Assembly (NCBI GenBank): GCA_019637395.1
Contig: JAHBVR010000011.1
Span: 264,076 to 328,075 of the forward strand
Source of the DNA: Vulcanimicrobiota bacterium
GTDB taxonomy: Bacteria; Vulcanimicrobiota; Xenobia; Xenobiales; JADMJV01
Reading direction: 5' to 3'
DNA length: 64,000 bases
Shown: positions 1 to 8,347 of the stretch, one piece after another
Numbering within the stretch: position 1 is the first letter of the stretch
Layout of the letters: each line of letters opens with the position of its first letter
Made by a program: the position numbers and the translations under genes
The notes under the pieces: generated by a model
Told to the model about the DNA's origin: nothing
The model's input: only the letters and a program-made list of their open reading frames with translations
Database searches by the model: none

Positions 1-1
1 G

Positions 2-145
2 GGCGTGGTCATCAAATGCCACGGCCGGGCTACCGCCGACACCATCGAAAACGGTATCAAGGTGGCCGCTCGCGCCTTGCGCAACCGGGTGGTGCAGCAA
101 ATCGAAGAAAGCCACCAGGAAAGTGGCCAAGAGCTGAGCGTTTGA
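2..145 (+). CDS. plsX: Phosphate acyltransferase PlsX, C-terminal fragment
   Basis: Only the last 47 residues are inside the window, read in frame 2 to a TGA. The fragment contains GVVIKCHGRATADTIENGIK, which matches the C-terminal 'GVvvksHG.A' signature of PlsX, the soluble enzyme that makes acyl-phosphate from acyl-ACP for phospholipid synthesis. The stop codon overlaps the TTG start of recG (TTTGA), so the two are probably translationally coupled. PlsX rather than another family is inferred from this short conserved tail. Confidence 0.72.
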   Translation, partial: GVVIKCHGRATADTIENGIKVAARALRNRVVQQIEESHQESGQELSV

Positions 146-2526
146 CACTGTCCCCGCGGGGTCGCGAACTGGCCGAAGCGCTGGTCGTCCAGCTGCGTAA
201 GGAGTATCAAGACGGTTGCCGCGATCGCTACCAGGTGGATCGGCTGGTGCAGCGCTGGCAAACGGCCGTCGATGAGCTCGAGCCTGCCGAAGGGCGCCGC
301 CTGACTCAATCGATTCGCCCCCTGCTGCGCGGCTACCACGGCCTGGGCATGGGTGAGCGCCAGCACACGCTGGTGGAAACCGGCCAGGATCTGGCCCGGT
401 TGGCCGGCATCGAGCGCAAGCCAGCTTCCCCGAAACCCACCGCCGTGGCTCCTCCGCCCGCGGCCAAAGGCAATCTGGAACTGGACTCCGAGGTTATGTA
501 TCTGAAAAACGTCGGTCCCCAGGCCGGCGCCCGCCTGCACAAATTGGGCCTGCACACCGTGCGCGACCTGATCTTGCACCTGCCGCGCCGCTGGGAAGAT
601 CGCACCACCATCCGGCCCATCGCCAGCCTGCGCCCGGGGGCGGTGGAAACCGTGCAGGGCAAGCTGGGAACGCTGAAAACCAAAAGCCCCCGGCGCGGCA
701 TGACCATCTCGGAGTTCCCCCTCAACGACGGCACCGGCACGGTCATACTCACCTGGTTCAACCAGCCCCATATCCTGAAACAGCTCCAGCCCGGCACCAC
801 CGTGACGGCCGTGGGCAAAGTGGAAGAAAGCTTCGGCCAGTTGCAAATCAACACGCCTGAACTGGAGACGGGCGAAGATAACATTCAGGCCGGACGCATC
901 GTGCCGGTCTACCCTCTGACCGGCCAGATGAGCCAGAAATGGCTGCGCAAAGTGCTCTTCCAGGCCGTGCCCACCTACGCTCCCAAGTTGCCCGACCCGA
1001 TTCCCGAGCACATCCTAAACCGCCATAACTTTCCCCGCAAAGGACCGGCCGTGGTCGAGTTTCACTGGCCCGGAGATTTCGCCCGCCGCGACTGGGCGCG
1101 CCGCCGGCTGGCCTTTGAAGAACTCTTCATGGTCCAACTGGAGCTGGCCGAACAGCGCCGGGACCGTGAAATCGAGCCCCGCCTGCTCCACTACCGGCTG
1201 GACAAACCGCTGCTGGAGAGCTTTCTGGAACGCTTGCCCTTTGCTCCCACCGGCGCGCAAGCGCGGGTCATGAATCAAATTCTCGGCGACTTGGCCCGCG
1301 AAGTGCCCATGAACCGGCTGCTGCAAGGCGATGTAGGGGCCGGCAAGACGGTGGTGGCGGCCTTCGCCGCCTGGTGCGGCTTTCAGAGCGGCTATCAGTC
1401 GGCCATCATGGCTCCCACCGAGATCCTCTCCGAGCAACATTACCAGAAGCTTCAAGAGATGCTGGAGCCGGCCGGCATGCGCTGCGCCCGCCTCTCGGGC
1501 AGCCAGAAAAAGTCCGAGAAGCGCAAGGTCTATGAAGGCCTGGCCGATCATAGCATCGATCTGGTGGTGGGCACTCACGCCGTCATCCAGCAAGGGGTGG
1601 AGTTTTCCAGGCTGGGCGTGGTGGTGGTCGACGAGCAGCACAAGTTCGGGGTCATGCAGCGCACCGCCCTGCGTCAAAAAGGTCATAACCCGGACCTGCT
1701 GGTCATGACGGCCACCCCCATCCCGCGCACCCTGGCGCTGACCCTTTATGGCGACCTGGAAGTCTCGCGCCTGGATGAACTGCCACCCGGCCGCCAGCCG
1801 ATCCATTCCGAATCGGTGCCCTTCTCGGAACGGCGCCGGGTCTACGACGAAATTCGCCAGCAGATCAAAGAAGGCCGCCAGGCCTACATCATCTGCCCGC
1901 TGGTCGAGGAAACCGAGAAAGTGGAAGCGACCGCGGCCGTTGAGGAAGCCGAGGTACTGCGTACCCGGGTCTTTCCCGAGTTTTCTGTGGGATTGCTGCA
2001 CGGTCGCATGAAGGCCGCCGACAAAGAACGAGTCATGCAAGATTTCCGCGACGGCGTCCATCAAATCCTCATCTCCACCACCGTCATCGAAGTCGGCGTG
2101 GACGTGCCCAACGCCACCGTCATGCTGGTGCAGGACGCCAACCGCTTCGGACTGGCTCAATTGCATCAACTGCGCGGGCGGGTCGGGCGCGGCCGCCACC
2201 AGTCGCGCTGCATTTTTATGGGCGATGCCAAAAGCGAAGATTCGGCCCGGCGCCTGAAGGCCATTGCCCGTCTCTCGGACGGCTTTGATGTGGCCGAAGA
2301 AGATCTGCAAATCCGCGGTCCCGGCGACTTTTACGGATTGCGCCAGAGTGGCTTTCCTGAGTTCAAGGTGGCTGATCTGCTCCGAGATCAAGATCTTCTC
2401 GAGTTAGCGCGCGCTGAGGCTCAACAGATCATGCGTGACGACCCCGGGCTGCAGCACTCGGAACATCGCCTGCTGCGCCAGGCCCTGGAAAGCCGCCAAA
2501 TGCGCAGCGCCGAACTGGTTCACTGA
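142..2526 (+). CDS. recG: ATP-dependent DNA helicase RecG
   Basis: RecG remodels stalled replication forks and Holliday junctions. Visible in order are a roughly 150-residue N-terminal extension, the helix-hairpin and wedge/OB region beginning at YLKNVGPQAGARLHKLGL, Walker A (GDVGAGKT), Walker B (VVVVDEQHKFG), motif III (TATPIPRTLAL) and motif VI (HQLRGRVGRGR). At 794 aa it is longer than E. coli RecG (693 aa) and resembles the extended cyanobacterial-type enzymes. I chose the TTG at 142 because the open frame upstream of it is antisense-quality sequence that overlaps the PlsX tail. The gene ends in a TGATG overlap with rsmD. Confidence 0.95.
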   Translation: MTLSPRGRELAEALVVQLRKEYQDGCRDRYQVDRLVQRWQTAVDELEPAEGRRLTQSIRPLLRGYHGLGMGERQHTLVETGQDLARLAGIERKPASPKPTAVAPPPAAKGNLELDSEVMYLKNVGPQAGARLHKLGLHTVRDLILHLPRRWEDRTTIRPIASLRPGAVETVQGKLGTLKTKSPRRGMTISEFPLNDGTGTVILTWFNQPHILKQLQPGTTVTAVGKVEESFGQLQINTPELETGEDNIQAGRIVPVYPLTGQMSQKWLRKVLFQAVPTYAPKLPDPIPEHILNRHNFPRKGPAVVEFHWPGDFARRDWARRRLAFEELFMVQLELAEQRRDREIEPRLLHYRLDKPLLESFLERLPFAPTGAQARVMNQILGDLAREVPMNRLLQGDVGAGKTVVAAFAAWCGFQSGYQSAIMAPTEILSEQHYQKLQEMLEPAGMRCARLSGSQKKSEKRKVYEGLADHSIDLVVGTHAVIQQGVEFSRLGVVVVDEQHKFGVMQRTALRQKGHNPDLLVMTATPIPRTLALTLYGDLEVSRLDELPPGRQPIHSESVPFSERRRVYDEIRQQIKEGRQAYIICPLVEETEKVEATAAVEEAEVLRTRVFPEFSVGLLHGRMKAADKERVMQDFRDGVHQILISTTVIEVGVDVPNATVMLVQDANRFGLAQLHQLRGRVGRGRHQSRCIFMGDAKSEDSARRLKAIARLSDGFDVAEEDLQIRGPGDFYGLRQSGFPEFKVADLLRDQDLLELARAEAQQIMRDDPGLQHSEHRLLRQALESRQMRSAELVH

Positions 2527-3002
2527 TGCTGGGGAAAGTTCGCCCTACCACCGGCAAAGTGCTCGAGTCCATTCTGGCCACCCTGGGCGATTATTGGGAG
2601 GGAGCGCGAGTTCTTGATCTCTTCGCCGGCTCCGGCACACTGGCCGAAGCTGCCTTAAGGCAGGGAGCCGGCGAGGTGGTGGCTATCGAAGGGCACGCCC
2701 GGGTGGCCGCCGCCTTGCGCAAAAAGATGCCTGTCATCGTGGGAATTCTTCCCGGCGCACTGAACAGGCTCAGCGGCCATTTTGACATCATCCTGGGCGA
2801 CCCGCCTTATGGAGCGGCCGAAGGCCCGGCCACACTGGCTTTGCTCAGCCCCCTGTTAAAACCGGAAGGCTGGATTGTCTGGGAGCATCATCACAAAGAC
2901 CCTTATCCCGATCCGGTGCCCGGCCTGAGCCTGTGGCGCTGCCGGCGCTTCGGCGAAACGGCCGTGTCGTATTACCGCCAGGGCGGAATGGTGCCGGACT
3001 GA
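2526..3002 (+). CDS. rsmD: RsmD-family 16S rRNA guanine-N2 methyltransferase
   Basis: The 158-aa protein starts with the RsmD-type 'RPTTGKVLESIL' helix, followed by the SAM-binding motif LDLFAGSGTLAEAAL and the catalytic DPPY motif. This family methylates G966 of 16S rRNA in the small ribosomal subunit. It is slightly shorter than E. coli RsmD (198 aa), with the N-terminal strand reduced. The ATG shares one base with the recG stop codon. Its 3' end overlaps the convergent GGCT-like gene by about 30 bp. Confidence 0.9.
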   Translation: MLGKVRPTTGKVLESILATLGDYWEGARVLDLFAGSGTLAEAALRQGAGEVVAIEGHARVAAALRKKMPVIVGILPGALNRLSGHFDIILGDPPYGAAEGPATLALLSPLLKPEGWIVWEHHHKDPYPDPVPGLSLWRCRRFGETAVSYYRQGGMVPD

Positions 3003-3436
3003 TGAGGCCAGCGCTCGATCACCGGCCACTCGGGCCGCTCCTCGGGGGCCACGTAAGTCCAGATCCATTCGCCCTCCCAGGCACAGGCCACGCGCAGGTA
3101 ATCGCGCAACTGCGGAGTGAACCCCTCGAAATCATCCAGATGGTGGCGCAAACGCTCACTCTCGCGCAGAGTCAGGATTTCCCCCACCACCGAGCAAGGG
3201 AAATCCGGCGGAGCCGGAACGGCCGGCTCGGGCACCGTCCACACGTAGGGCCGGGCCGGCAGAATGGGCCAGGACACCGGCAAAGTCAGGGCCGGATAGC
3301 CTTCCGGCCGCAAGCGCAAATGCCCGGGCCAGCTCACGGTTCGACTCCCCACCACCGCCTCGCTCAACTGATCGTAGTTATTCTGGCCCGGCCGCAGCGA
3401 GCCGTAGACAAAAAGGGATAAGGTCATGCACGCCAT
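2972..3436 (-). CDS. Gamma-glutamylcyclotransferase-like (GGCT/AIG2) protein
   Basis: The N-terminal motif LFVYGSLRPGQNNY is the substrate-binding P-loop of the GGCT/AIG2 fold. The expected acidic residue follows in the LDDFEGF segment, and the protein ends at a usual family length (about 150 aa). Members act on gamma-glutamyl amines or peptides; the substrate here cannot be told. The in-frame ATG at 3427 places the YGSLRPG motif at the usual distance from the start and may be the true initiator. The gene is convergent with rsmD. Confidence 0.8.
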   Translation of the reverse strand: MACMTLSLFVYGSLRPGQNNYDQLSEAVVGSRTVSWPGHLRLRPEGYPALTLPVSWPILPARPYVWTVPEPAVPAPPDFPCSVVGEILTLRESERLRHHLDDFEGFTPQLRDYLRVACAWEGEWIWTYVAPEERPEWPVIERWPHQSGTIPPWR

Positions 3437-3448
3437 AGCTACCCGAGC

Positions 3449-4114
3449 ATGAGCGAAAACCCTGCGGCCATCATCGTGGCCGGTGGCCCCTCTCCCCCGG
3501 TCGCCTGGGCGCGCCCCCTGCTGGAGAAAGCCAGTCTGCTATTTTGCGCCGACTCCGGGCTGCATCTATGCCTGGCCTGCGGATTGCAGCCCGATATGCT
3601 GGTGGGCGATCTCGATTCCGTCGGTCCCGAACAGTTGGGCCGGCTGCCCGATTTGCGCTACGGAGTGGAGCAACACAACAGCGACAAGGACGAATCCGAC
3701 CTGGACCTGACTCTGCGGGCCCTGGCCCGCTATTGGCAAGGGCCGGTGGACATCCTGGCGGCTCTGGGAGGACGTCTTGACCACGCCCTCTTCAATCTCT
3801 GCGCGGTGCTCTTTCAGGGGCGTCAGCTCGGCCTGAGAGTGCGCCTGCTGGACCCGGAGACGATAGTCTATCCCCTGGAAAACGAGTTTTTGGAACTGCA
3901 TGACCTGGTGGGCGCCACCTGCTCTATCCTGCCCCTGGGAGGTCCGCTGGGCGGCGTCACTTTGCAAGGTTTCCGCTACCCCTTACGGACAGAATCTCTG
4001 GGCCACCGGCAGACCAGAGGTCTGTCCAACCGGATCGACGTCTCTCCGGCCAGCATTCAGGCACAATCCGGACAGGCACTGGTGGTGATCAGCCAGAAAT
4101 CCCACCTATGCTGA
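3449..4114 (+). CDS. thiN: Thiamine pyrophosphokinase
   Basis: The protein (221 aa) transfers pyrophosphate from ATP to thiamine to form TPP. Diagnostic motifs are CADSGLHLCL, the acidic metal site VGDLDSVGPE, the KDESDLDLTLRAL segment and LGGRLDHALFN, in family order. The C-terminal half is the thiamine-binding beta-sandwich (from about residue 150). The last bases overlap the start of the PilZ gene (ATGCTGA), which suggests co-transcription. Confidence 0.92.
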   Translation: MSENPAAIIVAGGPSPPVAWARPLLEKASLLFCADSGLHLCLACGLQPDMLVGDLDSVGPEQLGRLPDLRYGVEQHNSDKDESDLDLTLRALARYWQGPVDILAALGGRLDHALFNLCAVLFQGRQLGLRVRLLDPETIVYPLENEFLELHDLVGATCSILPLGGPLGGVTLQGFRYPLRTESLGHRQTRGLSNRIDVSPASIQAQSGQALVVISQKSHLC

Positions 4115-4698
4115 AAGAACTGCTGGGCTCGCTGCGAGCCGTGCCCATCGACCTGGTTTTCTGCGCTGGCGACATGCTGCACTTCAAGTGCAGTTCTTCG
4201 CTCACTCAAGGGAAGGTGCGTAAAGTGCGCGCGCGCCTGCCCGAAGGGCAAATGTTCGGCGCCCGCATTGAAGTTCTCGCCCAGGATGAGAAGTCTCGTC
4301 TCTACAAAGGTCGCCTGCTCGAGCCGCTGGCTGCCATAGCCCACCTGCGAGGTCTGCTGCCGTTACCTTTTGAGGACCGCCGCGTGTCCCCGCGCATCGA
4401 ACGTACGGTCCGCGTTCTTTCCCCACAACTGGAGGGTTTCAGTGCCCTGACTCGAGACATTTCTCTGCAAGGGCTGTGCCTGGTGGTCAGCCAGGTTCTG
4501 TCCGTCGGCGCCAGGATGCAGGTGGAGATGGATCTGGACGCCTCCAGCCCCCATCCAGTCCGCTTTGATTTGGAAACCCGCTGGTCCGCTCCCGACCTGC
4601 TGACCGGAAAGAATCTGGTGGGAGGTTGCTTCCTGACCATGAACCAGCGGCAACGCACGGTGCTCAAGAACTATCTGGCCAGCACTTTGACCCAGTAA
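4108..4698 (+). CDS. PilZ-domain protein (candidate c-di-GMP receptor)
   Basis: A C-terminal PilZ domain spans roughly residues 90-195. It has the c-di-GMP binding arginines in RRVSPRIERTVRV and the second motif TRDISLQGLCL (D/N-x-S-x-x-G form). The first 90 residues resemble the beta-rich N-terminal half of YcgR-like proteins, but I cannot assign a named domain. No enzymatic domain is attached, so it probably acts as a c-di-GMP responsive adaptor. It overlaps the 3' end of thiN by 7 bp. Confidence 0.85.
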   Translation: MLKELLGSLRAVPIDLVFCAGDMLHFKCSSSLTQGKVRKVRARLPEGQMFGARIEVLAQDEKSRLYKGRLLEPLAAIAHLRGLLPLPFEDRRVSPRIERTVRVLSPQLEGFSALTRDISLQGLCLVVSQVLSVGARMQVEMDLDASSPHPVRFDLETRWSAPDLLTGKNLVGGCFLTMNQRQRTVLKNYLASTLTQ

Positions 4699-4707
4699 TA
4701 AAAAGAA

Positions 4708-4728
4708 GGCCCGCCGAGGAGGCGGGCC
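4708..4728 (-). terminator. Rho-independent terminator
   Basis: An 8-bp perfect GC stem (GGCCCGCC / GGCGGGCC) with a 5-nt loop. On the minus strand the stem is followed by a T-rich run (CTTCTTTTTATTA), so it best ends transcription coming from the HPt gene. It may also stop the PilZ transcript. Confidence 0.75.
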
Positions 4729-4896
4729 AACAGTGACTTGGTGAGTGAGGTGGGTTTGGGCTTACAAGATCAACGAAGTCCACTTCCCAGTCGCGGTCCT
4801 CGATGACAATCATTGAAAACTACTTGCCGCGGAAACCTTTCGTTCCCGTGCCGTTAGACTACCAAAAGACCAGCGGCAGGCCGTAGGTCGGTTGAT

Positions 4897-4906
4897 CCTC
4901 TAGAGG
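4897..4906. promoter_or_regulatory. CCTCTAGAGG palindrome downstream of the HPt gene
   Basis: A perfect 10-bp palindrome in the 190-bp non-coding stretch 4736-4926. The same word occurs at 7480-7489, just upstream of the kinase gene of the same operon. Its role is unknown. The rest of 4736-4926 shows no convincing gene. Confidence 0.3.
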
Positions 4907-4926
4907 CGGTATTGCAGTACCGAGTA

Positions 4927-5262
4927 CTATCCTTGTACATGTTCCTGCAGACGCCGCATCACCGACTCCAGGGAGTCTAGCGTGGCCGTCAGGTCAGGCA
5001 GCGGGTCGGCCTGAGTCAAGTCGTCGAGTTCCAGACAGGCGCGTTCAGCCGCCGGAGAAAAAAGATAGGAAAGCCCACCCCGAAACCAGTGGACCGCTTT
5101 GCGAACTTCTTCGCGGTCGTTGGCCGTGCCCGCCCGGCGTAGACGAGCCAGCATAGGATCGACTTCCGACAGGAATTGCTTGAGAACCTCCTTCAGGATG
5201 GCCTCGTTGCCAAAGCACTTGAGGGCTTTCTCTCGATCGAACAGATCCGCGTCCTGAGTCAT
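4927..5262 (-). CDS. HPt-domain histidine phosphotransfer protein
   Basis: A 111-aa all-helical HPt module. The phosphorylatable histidine lies in AVHWFRGGLSYL. The common motif is H-x-L-K-G, and here the lysine is replaced by arginine and the leucine by phenylalanine. The protein should carry phosphate between the receiver of the upstream hybrid kinase and a final response regulator not seen here. Its ATG overlaps the TGA of the kinase gene (ATGA), so the two are coupled. A terminator lies 200 bp downstream. Confidence 0.85.
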   Translation of the reverse strand: MTQDADLFDREKALKCFGNEAILKEVLKQFLSEVDPMLARLRRAGTANDREEVRKAVHWFRGGLSYLFSPAAERACLELDDLTQADPLPDLTATLDSLESVMRRLQEHVQG

Positions 5263-7451
5263 TGCGCTTGTATCCTTAACAAAATTCTCTCCAATTCGGG
5301 AGCCACAATGGGCTTGGCCAAAAATTCATTCATGCCGGCATCCAGGCAGAGCTTACGGTCCTGCTCAAAGGCCTGCGCCGTCAGAGCCACAATGATCGTT
5401 TGGCTCCTTCCCAGATCCTCCTCCATCTGGCGGATCAAGCGAGTCGCTTCCAGCCCATCCATCCGAGGCATCTGCACATCCATGAAAATAACGTCGAAAT
5501 TTTCTTCGCGCGCCTTCTCCACGGCATCCTGACCATCTTCCACACAGCTCACTTTAAAGTGCCTTTCCTCCAAGAGTAATCTCATCACCGTCTGTCCGAT
5601 GGGATTGTCCTCCGCCAGCAGGGCGGTCATTCCGTGACGAACCATGACTCCCGGATCCTCCTGAACCAACGGAGCAGGCTCCACCGGCTGCAAAGCCGAC
5701 CACAGACTCAGGGTCGTGAGCGGCGCCGCCACCCGCACTACCCGAGGGTCTTCCAAGTCCAGTCCGGGCAACAAAGCCACCCTGGTCGTTGAAGGCAAAT
5801 CCTTCAACCAGAGGTGCAACTTCTCCGCATTTCCCAGGCACAGTGGATCGACCAACCAAAAATCAGCCTGGCCCTGCAAATCCCCCTCGTATACCTGCAC
5901 GTCCATCCGCCGCAAAGCATCCAACACCGCCTCGCGGTAACTGGCTTGCGGGGCCAGCACGACACAGCAATGAGAAACGACAGGTCTAGGAGCGCGCAGG
6001 CTTCCACGCGCTTCGTTCAGGGGCAACTTGAGAGTGCAGACAGTCCCCTGGCCCGGCTGACTGGCCATCTCCAGGCTACCTCCCATTTTGGCCACCAGAC
6101 GCTGGCAAATAGCCAACCCCAGGCCGGTTCCGCCAAAGCGCCGGTGTATCGAGGTATTGGCCTGTGTGAAGGGCTCGAACACCTCGCTCAAGCTCTCGGG
6201 CGCGATACCGCAGCCGGTATCGCTGACCCGGAAAGTCAGCCAATCCTGATCGCTTTCCGCTTCCAACCGGACCGAGCCGGCCTCGGTAAACTTGACGGCA
6301 TTGCTGATCAAATTGAGCAGCACCTGGAGCACCCGGGCGGAGTCTCCCACCATCTGCTCGGGGATCTCCCCCACCTTTCCCCAAAGAGCTACCTGGCGTT
6401 CAGCGCAACGCGTAACGAAAGGAGCCAGCGCCTGAGGAACCAGCTCGGCCGGAGAATAAGGCAACTCCTCGATGGTCAGCGCGTCTGCCTCGATCTTGGA
6501 GAAATCCAGCACGTCATTGAGAATCACCAGCAGATTATTAGCGCTCTGGTGAACCAGATCAGCGTATTCCTTCTGCTGACTCGTCAAGCCGGAAGTTTTA
6601 CGCAAGTGACCGACCATCCCCAAGATACCGTTCATAGGGGTACGGATTTCGTGGCTCATACGCGCCAAAAAATCGCTTTTGGCCTGACTGGCATGAGTGG
6701 CGGATTGGTAAGCCGCTTCATACTCACGTGCCCGCAGGGCCAGCTGATGCTCCAGAGACACAAAACGACCCGCCACTTTGACCGCCAGTACGCGAATCAC
6801 GGTAACGCCGGTCAGGAGCACCAGCACCAGGCCGAGCATCAAGGACCATTCCAGTTGCACAATGGCGCGCTGCTGCTTATCCTGTCGGTCCGCCAGAACA
6901 TCCTGCTCGGTCTTGGTCATGCGGCTGAGAATACTGCGGATGGATTCGCGCAGCAGGGGCCCCTCTCCCGAGACCAGCAATTTCTGGGCTTCGCCGGCCG
7001 AACCGGTATTGAGCAGCGCGTTCTGACGGTTCATTTGCAAACGCTTGGCGCCAAGTAAGCCGTGGAGCTGGTCGCAACGCTCCACTTCCACCCGATCCTG
7101 CAACAAGGCTCGCAACTCTTTCAGGGGAACGGTAAAATCGGAACTCGCCTCATAAGCGTCCAGCAGGGCGGGGCTGCCTGTAAACAGGTAACCCCGCTGA
7201 TTGCTCTCCGCCTCGTAGAGATCGCTCTCCAGGCGCCGCAGGATGGTTTGCACCTGCAAGCTGCGCCGAGTCCATTCTCGCTGCACATTGACCTCGTGAA
7301 AAAGATACAAGGTCCAGAGAGCCGTCGCGAATTGAATGACCAAGATCAACAGCACGCCGAACTGAACCAAGCCCGTGAGCGCGGCCCCCTGGCCCCGCGT
7401 CAACTCCTCCGCGGAGGAAGACGGCGGTTCTTCGCTGTGGTTGGTCATCAA
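5259..7451 (-). CDS. CHASE3 hybrid sensor histidine kinase with receiver
   Basis: The 730-aa protein has a transmembrane helix at about residues 28-51, a periplasmic CHASE3 sensor (about 60-195, including the ESNQRGYLFTG signature), a second transmembrane helix (about 203-225) and a HisKA domain with H267 in [13 protein letters not shown] HATPase_c domain follows, with N, G1 (DTGCGIAP) and G2 ([10 protein letters not shown]) boxes. After a degenerate receiver-like region (about 490-600) comes a C-terminal receiver with the phospho-Asp in VIFMDVQMP and the lysine in FLAKPI. It is the first gene of a two-gene operon with the HPt gene. The sensed signal is unknown. Confidence 0.93.
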   Translation of the reverse strand: MMTNHSEEPPSSSAEELTRGQGAALTGLVQFGVLLILVIQFATALWTLYLFHEVNVQREWTRRSLQVQTILRRLESDLYEAESNQRGYLFTGSPALLDAYEASSDFTVPLKELRALLQDRVEVERCDQLHGLLGAKRLQMNRQNALLNTGSAGEAQKLLVSGEGPLLRESIRSILSRMTKTEQDVLADRQDKQQRAIVQLEWSLMLGLVLVLLTGVTVIRVLAVKVAGRFVSLEHQLALRAREYEAAYQSATHASQAKSDFLARMSHEIRTPMNGILGMVGHLRKTSGLTSQQKEYADLVHQSANNLLVILNDVLDFSKIEADALTIEELPYSPAELVPQALAPFVTRCAERQVALWGKVGEIPEQMVGDSARVLQVLLNLISNAVKFTEAGSVRLEAESDQDWLTFRVSDTGCGIAPESLSEVFEPFTQANTSIHRRFGGTGLGLAICQRLVAKMGGSLEMASQPGQGTVCTLKLPLNEARGSLRAPRPVVSHCCVVLAPQASYREAVLDALRRMDVQVYEGDLQGQADFWLVDPLCLGNAEKLHLWLKDLPSTTRVALLPGLDLEDPRVVRVAAPLTTLSLWSALQPVEPAPLVQEDPGVMVRHGMTALLAEDNPIGQTVMRLLLEERHFKVSCVEDGQDAVEKAREENFDVIFMDVQMPRMDGLEATRLIRQMEEDLGRSQTIIVALTAQAFEQDRKLCLDAGMNEFLAKPIVAPELERILLRIQAQ

Positions 7452-7479
7452 AAGGTATCCTAGGCGAGCCCCGCGGTCT

Positions 7480-7586
7480 CCTCTAGAGGATAGGACAAAT
7501 GTGATAATTGTCTGAGGGGAGTCTGTACCGACCGGACCCGGTACTCGAATAACAGACGGGAGGTACCTGTCACTCTGTGCGAGTAC
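7480..7586. promoter_or_regulatory. Palindrome-rich leader/promoter region
   Basis: The 190-bp gap between the kinase gene and the small ORF at 7641 holds the palindrome CCTCTAGAGG (7480-7489), the dyad GTACCG/CGGTAC (7525-7530 and 7539-7544) and a larger interrupted dyad. The large dyad pairs GTACTCG (7541-7547) with CGAGTAC (7580-7586) and ACAG (7552-7555) with CTGT (7567-7570). These could be operators or an RNA leader fold. I see no consensus promoter. Confidence 0.35.
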
Positions 7587-7640
7587 TGCCGTAGTGCTTA
7601 CAGTTGGTATCAGAAGCTTTCCGTTCGGAGGTCAAATCTA

Positions 7641-7790
7641 ATGGCAACCTTTCTCGCATTCAAAGTTCCCAAAAGACTTCATCATCAGGCGCTCCCGAAC
7701 GAAGCTTGGGTCTCACGCGCAAGTTCGTTCCAGCAACTTTTCAATCGTCTGGTCGACTCCCGGCCCGTTGGGGGAGAGGGAGAGGACTAG
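7641..7790 (+). CDS. Possible 49-aa small protein
   Basis: This ORF was found by its ribosome binding site: CGGAGGT at 7626-7632, with 8 nt to the ATG at 7641. It encodes a 49-residue basic-then-acidic peptide beginning MATFLAFKVPKRLHHQ. A strong bidirectional terminator begins 30 bp after its TAG. I recognise no family. An overlapping 109-aa frame exists, but it has no SD and runs into the terminator. Coding status rests on the SD and terminator context only. Confidence 0.5.
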   Translation: MATFLAFKVPKRLHHQALPNEAWVSRASSFQQLFNRLVDSRPVGGEGED

Positions 7791-7819
7791 GGAGAAAGAG
7801 AGCGTTTCCCCTTAAACGC

Positions 7820-7851
7820 AAAAAGGCACCGAGCTTCATCGGTGCCTTTTT
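7820..7851. terminator. Bidirectional Rho-independent terminator
   Basis: A 13-bp perfect stem, AAAAAGGCACCGA / TCGGTGCCTTTTT, with a 6-nt loop (GCTTCA). It is T-tailed in both directions and serves the small plus-strand ORF and the minus-strand Gly-rich gene. Confidence 0.9.
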
Positions 7852-7870
7852 CCTTCTTCCCCGGAAGGGG

Positions 7871-8347
7871 CTAAACGAGACCGCCGAGGGGGGAGGCGGC
7901 TCCGAGGCCGCCACCCGGGGCCAGGCCGGCTGAGCCCAGCATCTGTGCCATCTGAAGGTTGCGCTGCTGCTCGGCGGCCGCTTGCAGAGGATCGGCCGAA
8001 CCGAAATTGCTGCCGAGCCCACCCAGCAAGGAGCTTCCTCCGCCGAGTCCACCCAGGCCGCCGCCCAGGCTACCGCCGCCGAGTTGCTGATCGACCCAAT
8101 TCTTGGCGCTGCCGCTGTCGAGGCCGGGCACCTGGTTGATGCTGCCGGCCATATTGGCAACCCCACCGGCCCCTCCCATCGAACCCATCTGCTGGTCGAC
8201 CCAGTTCTTGGCGCTGCCGCTATCGAGACCGGGCACCTGGTTGAGGCTCTGGGCAAGACCGCCGCCGAGGCCGCCTCCACGCATCTGATTCATCTGCTGG
8301 TCCACCCACGAGGTATCCCCCAGACCTCCACCCATTCCGATAGCCAT
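7871..8347 (-). CDS. Gly-rich repeat protein, unknown function
   Basis: A 158-aa low-complexity protein rich in Gly, Ser, Leu and Gln. It carries an internal repeat: WVDQQ occurs three times, twice preceded by the identical block NQVPGLDSGSAKN. The repeat is also visible in the DNA at about 8088-8145 and 8190-8245. There is no signal peptide or membrane segment. A GAGGG ribosome binding site precedes the ATG. I do not recognise the family; a structural or surface-associated role is only a guess. A terminator lies 20 bp past the stop. Confidence 0.7.
   Translation of the reverse strand: MAIGMGGGLGDTSWVDQQMNQMRGGGLGGGLAQSLNQVPGLDSGSAKNWVDQQMGSMGGAGGVANMAGSINQVPGLDSGSAKNWVDQQLGGGSLGGGLGGLGGGSSLLGGLGSNFGSADPLQAAAEQQRNLQMAQMLGSAGLAPGGGLGAASPLGGLV

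Noticed and set aside
1015..2391. 458-aa open frame antisense to recG
   Set aside because: It is a shadow of a high-GC gene; composition is His/Gly/Gln-rich with no motifs, while recG on the other strand is unambiguous.
4803..4886. 27-aa plus-strand ORF in the gap before the HPt gene
   Set aside because: It is protein-like but has no SD, no nearby -10 box and is too short to judge.
5814..7058. 414-aa open frame antisense to the hybrid kinase
   Set aside because: It has no recognisable protein features and the opposite strand encodes a full kinase.
7604..7933. 109-aa plus-strand ORF
   Set aside because: It has no SD, runs through a strong terminator and is antisense to the Gly-rich gene; the 49-aa frame at 7641 is better supported.
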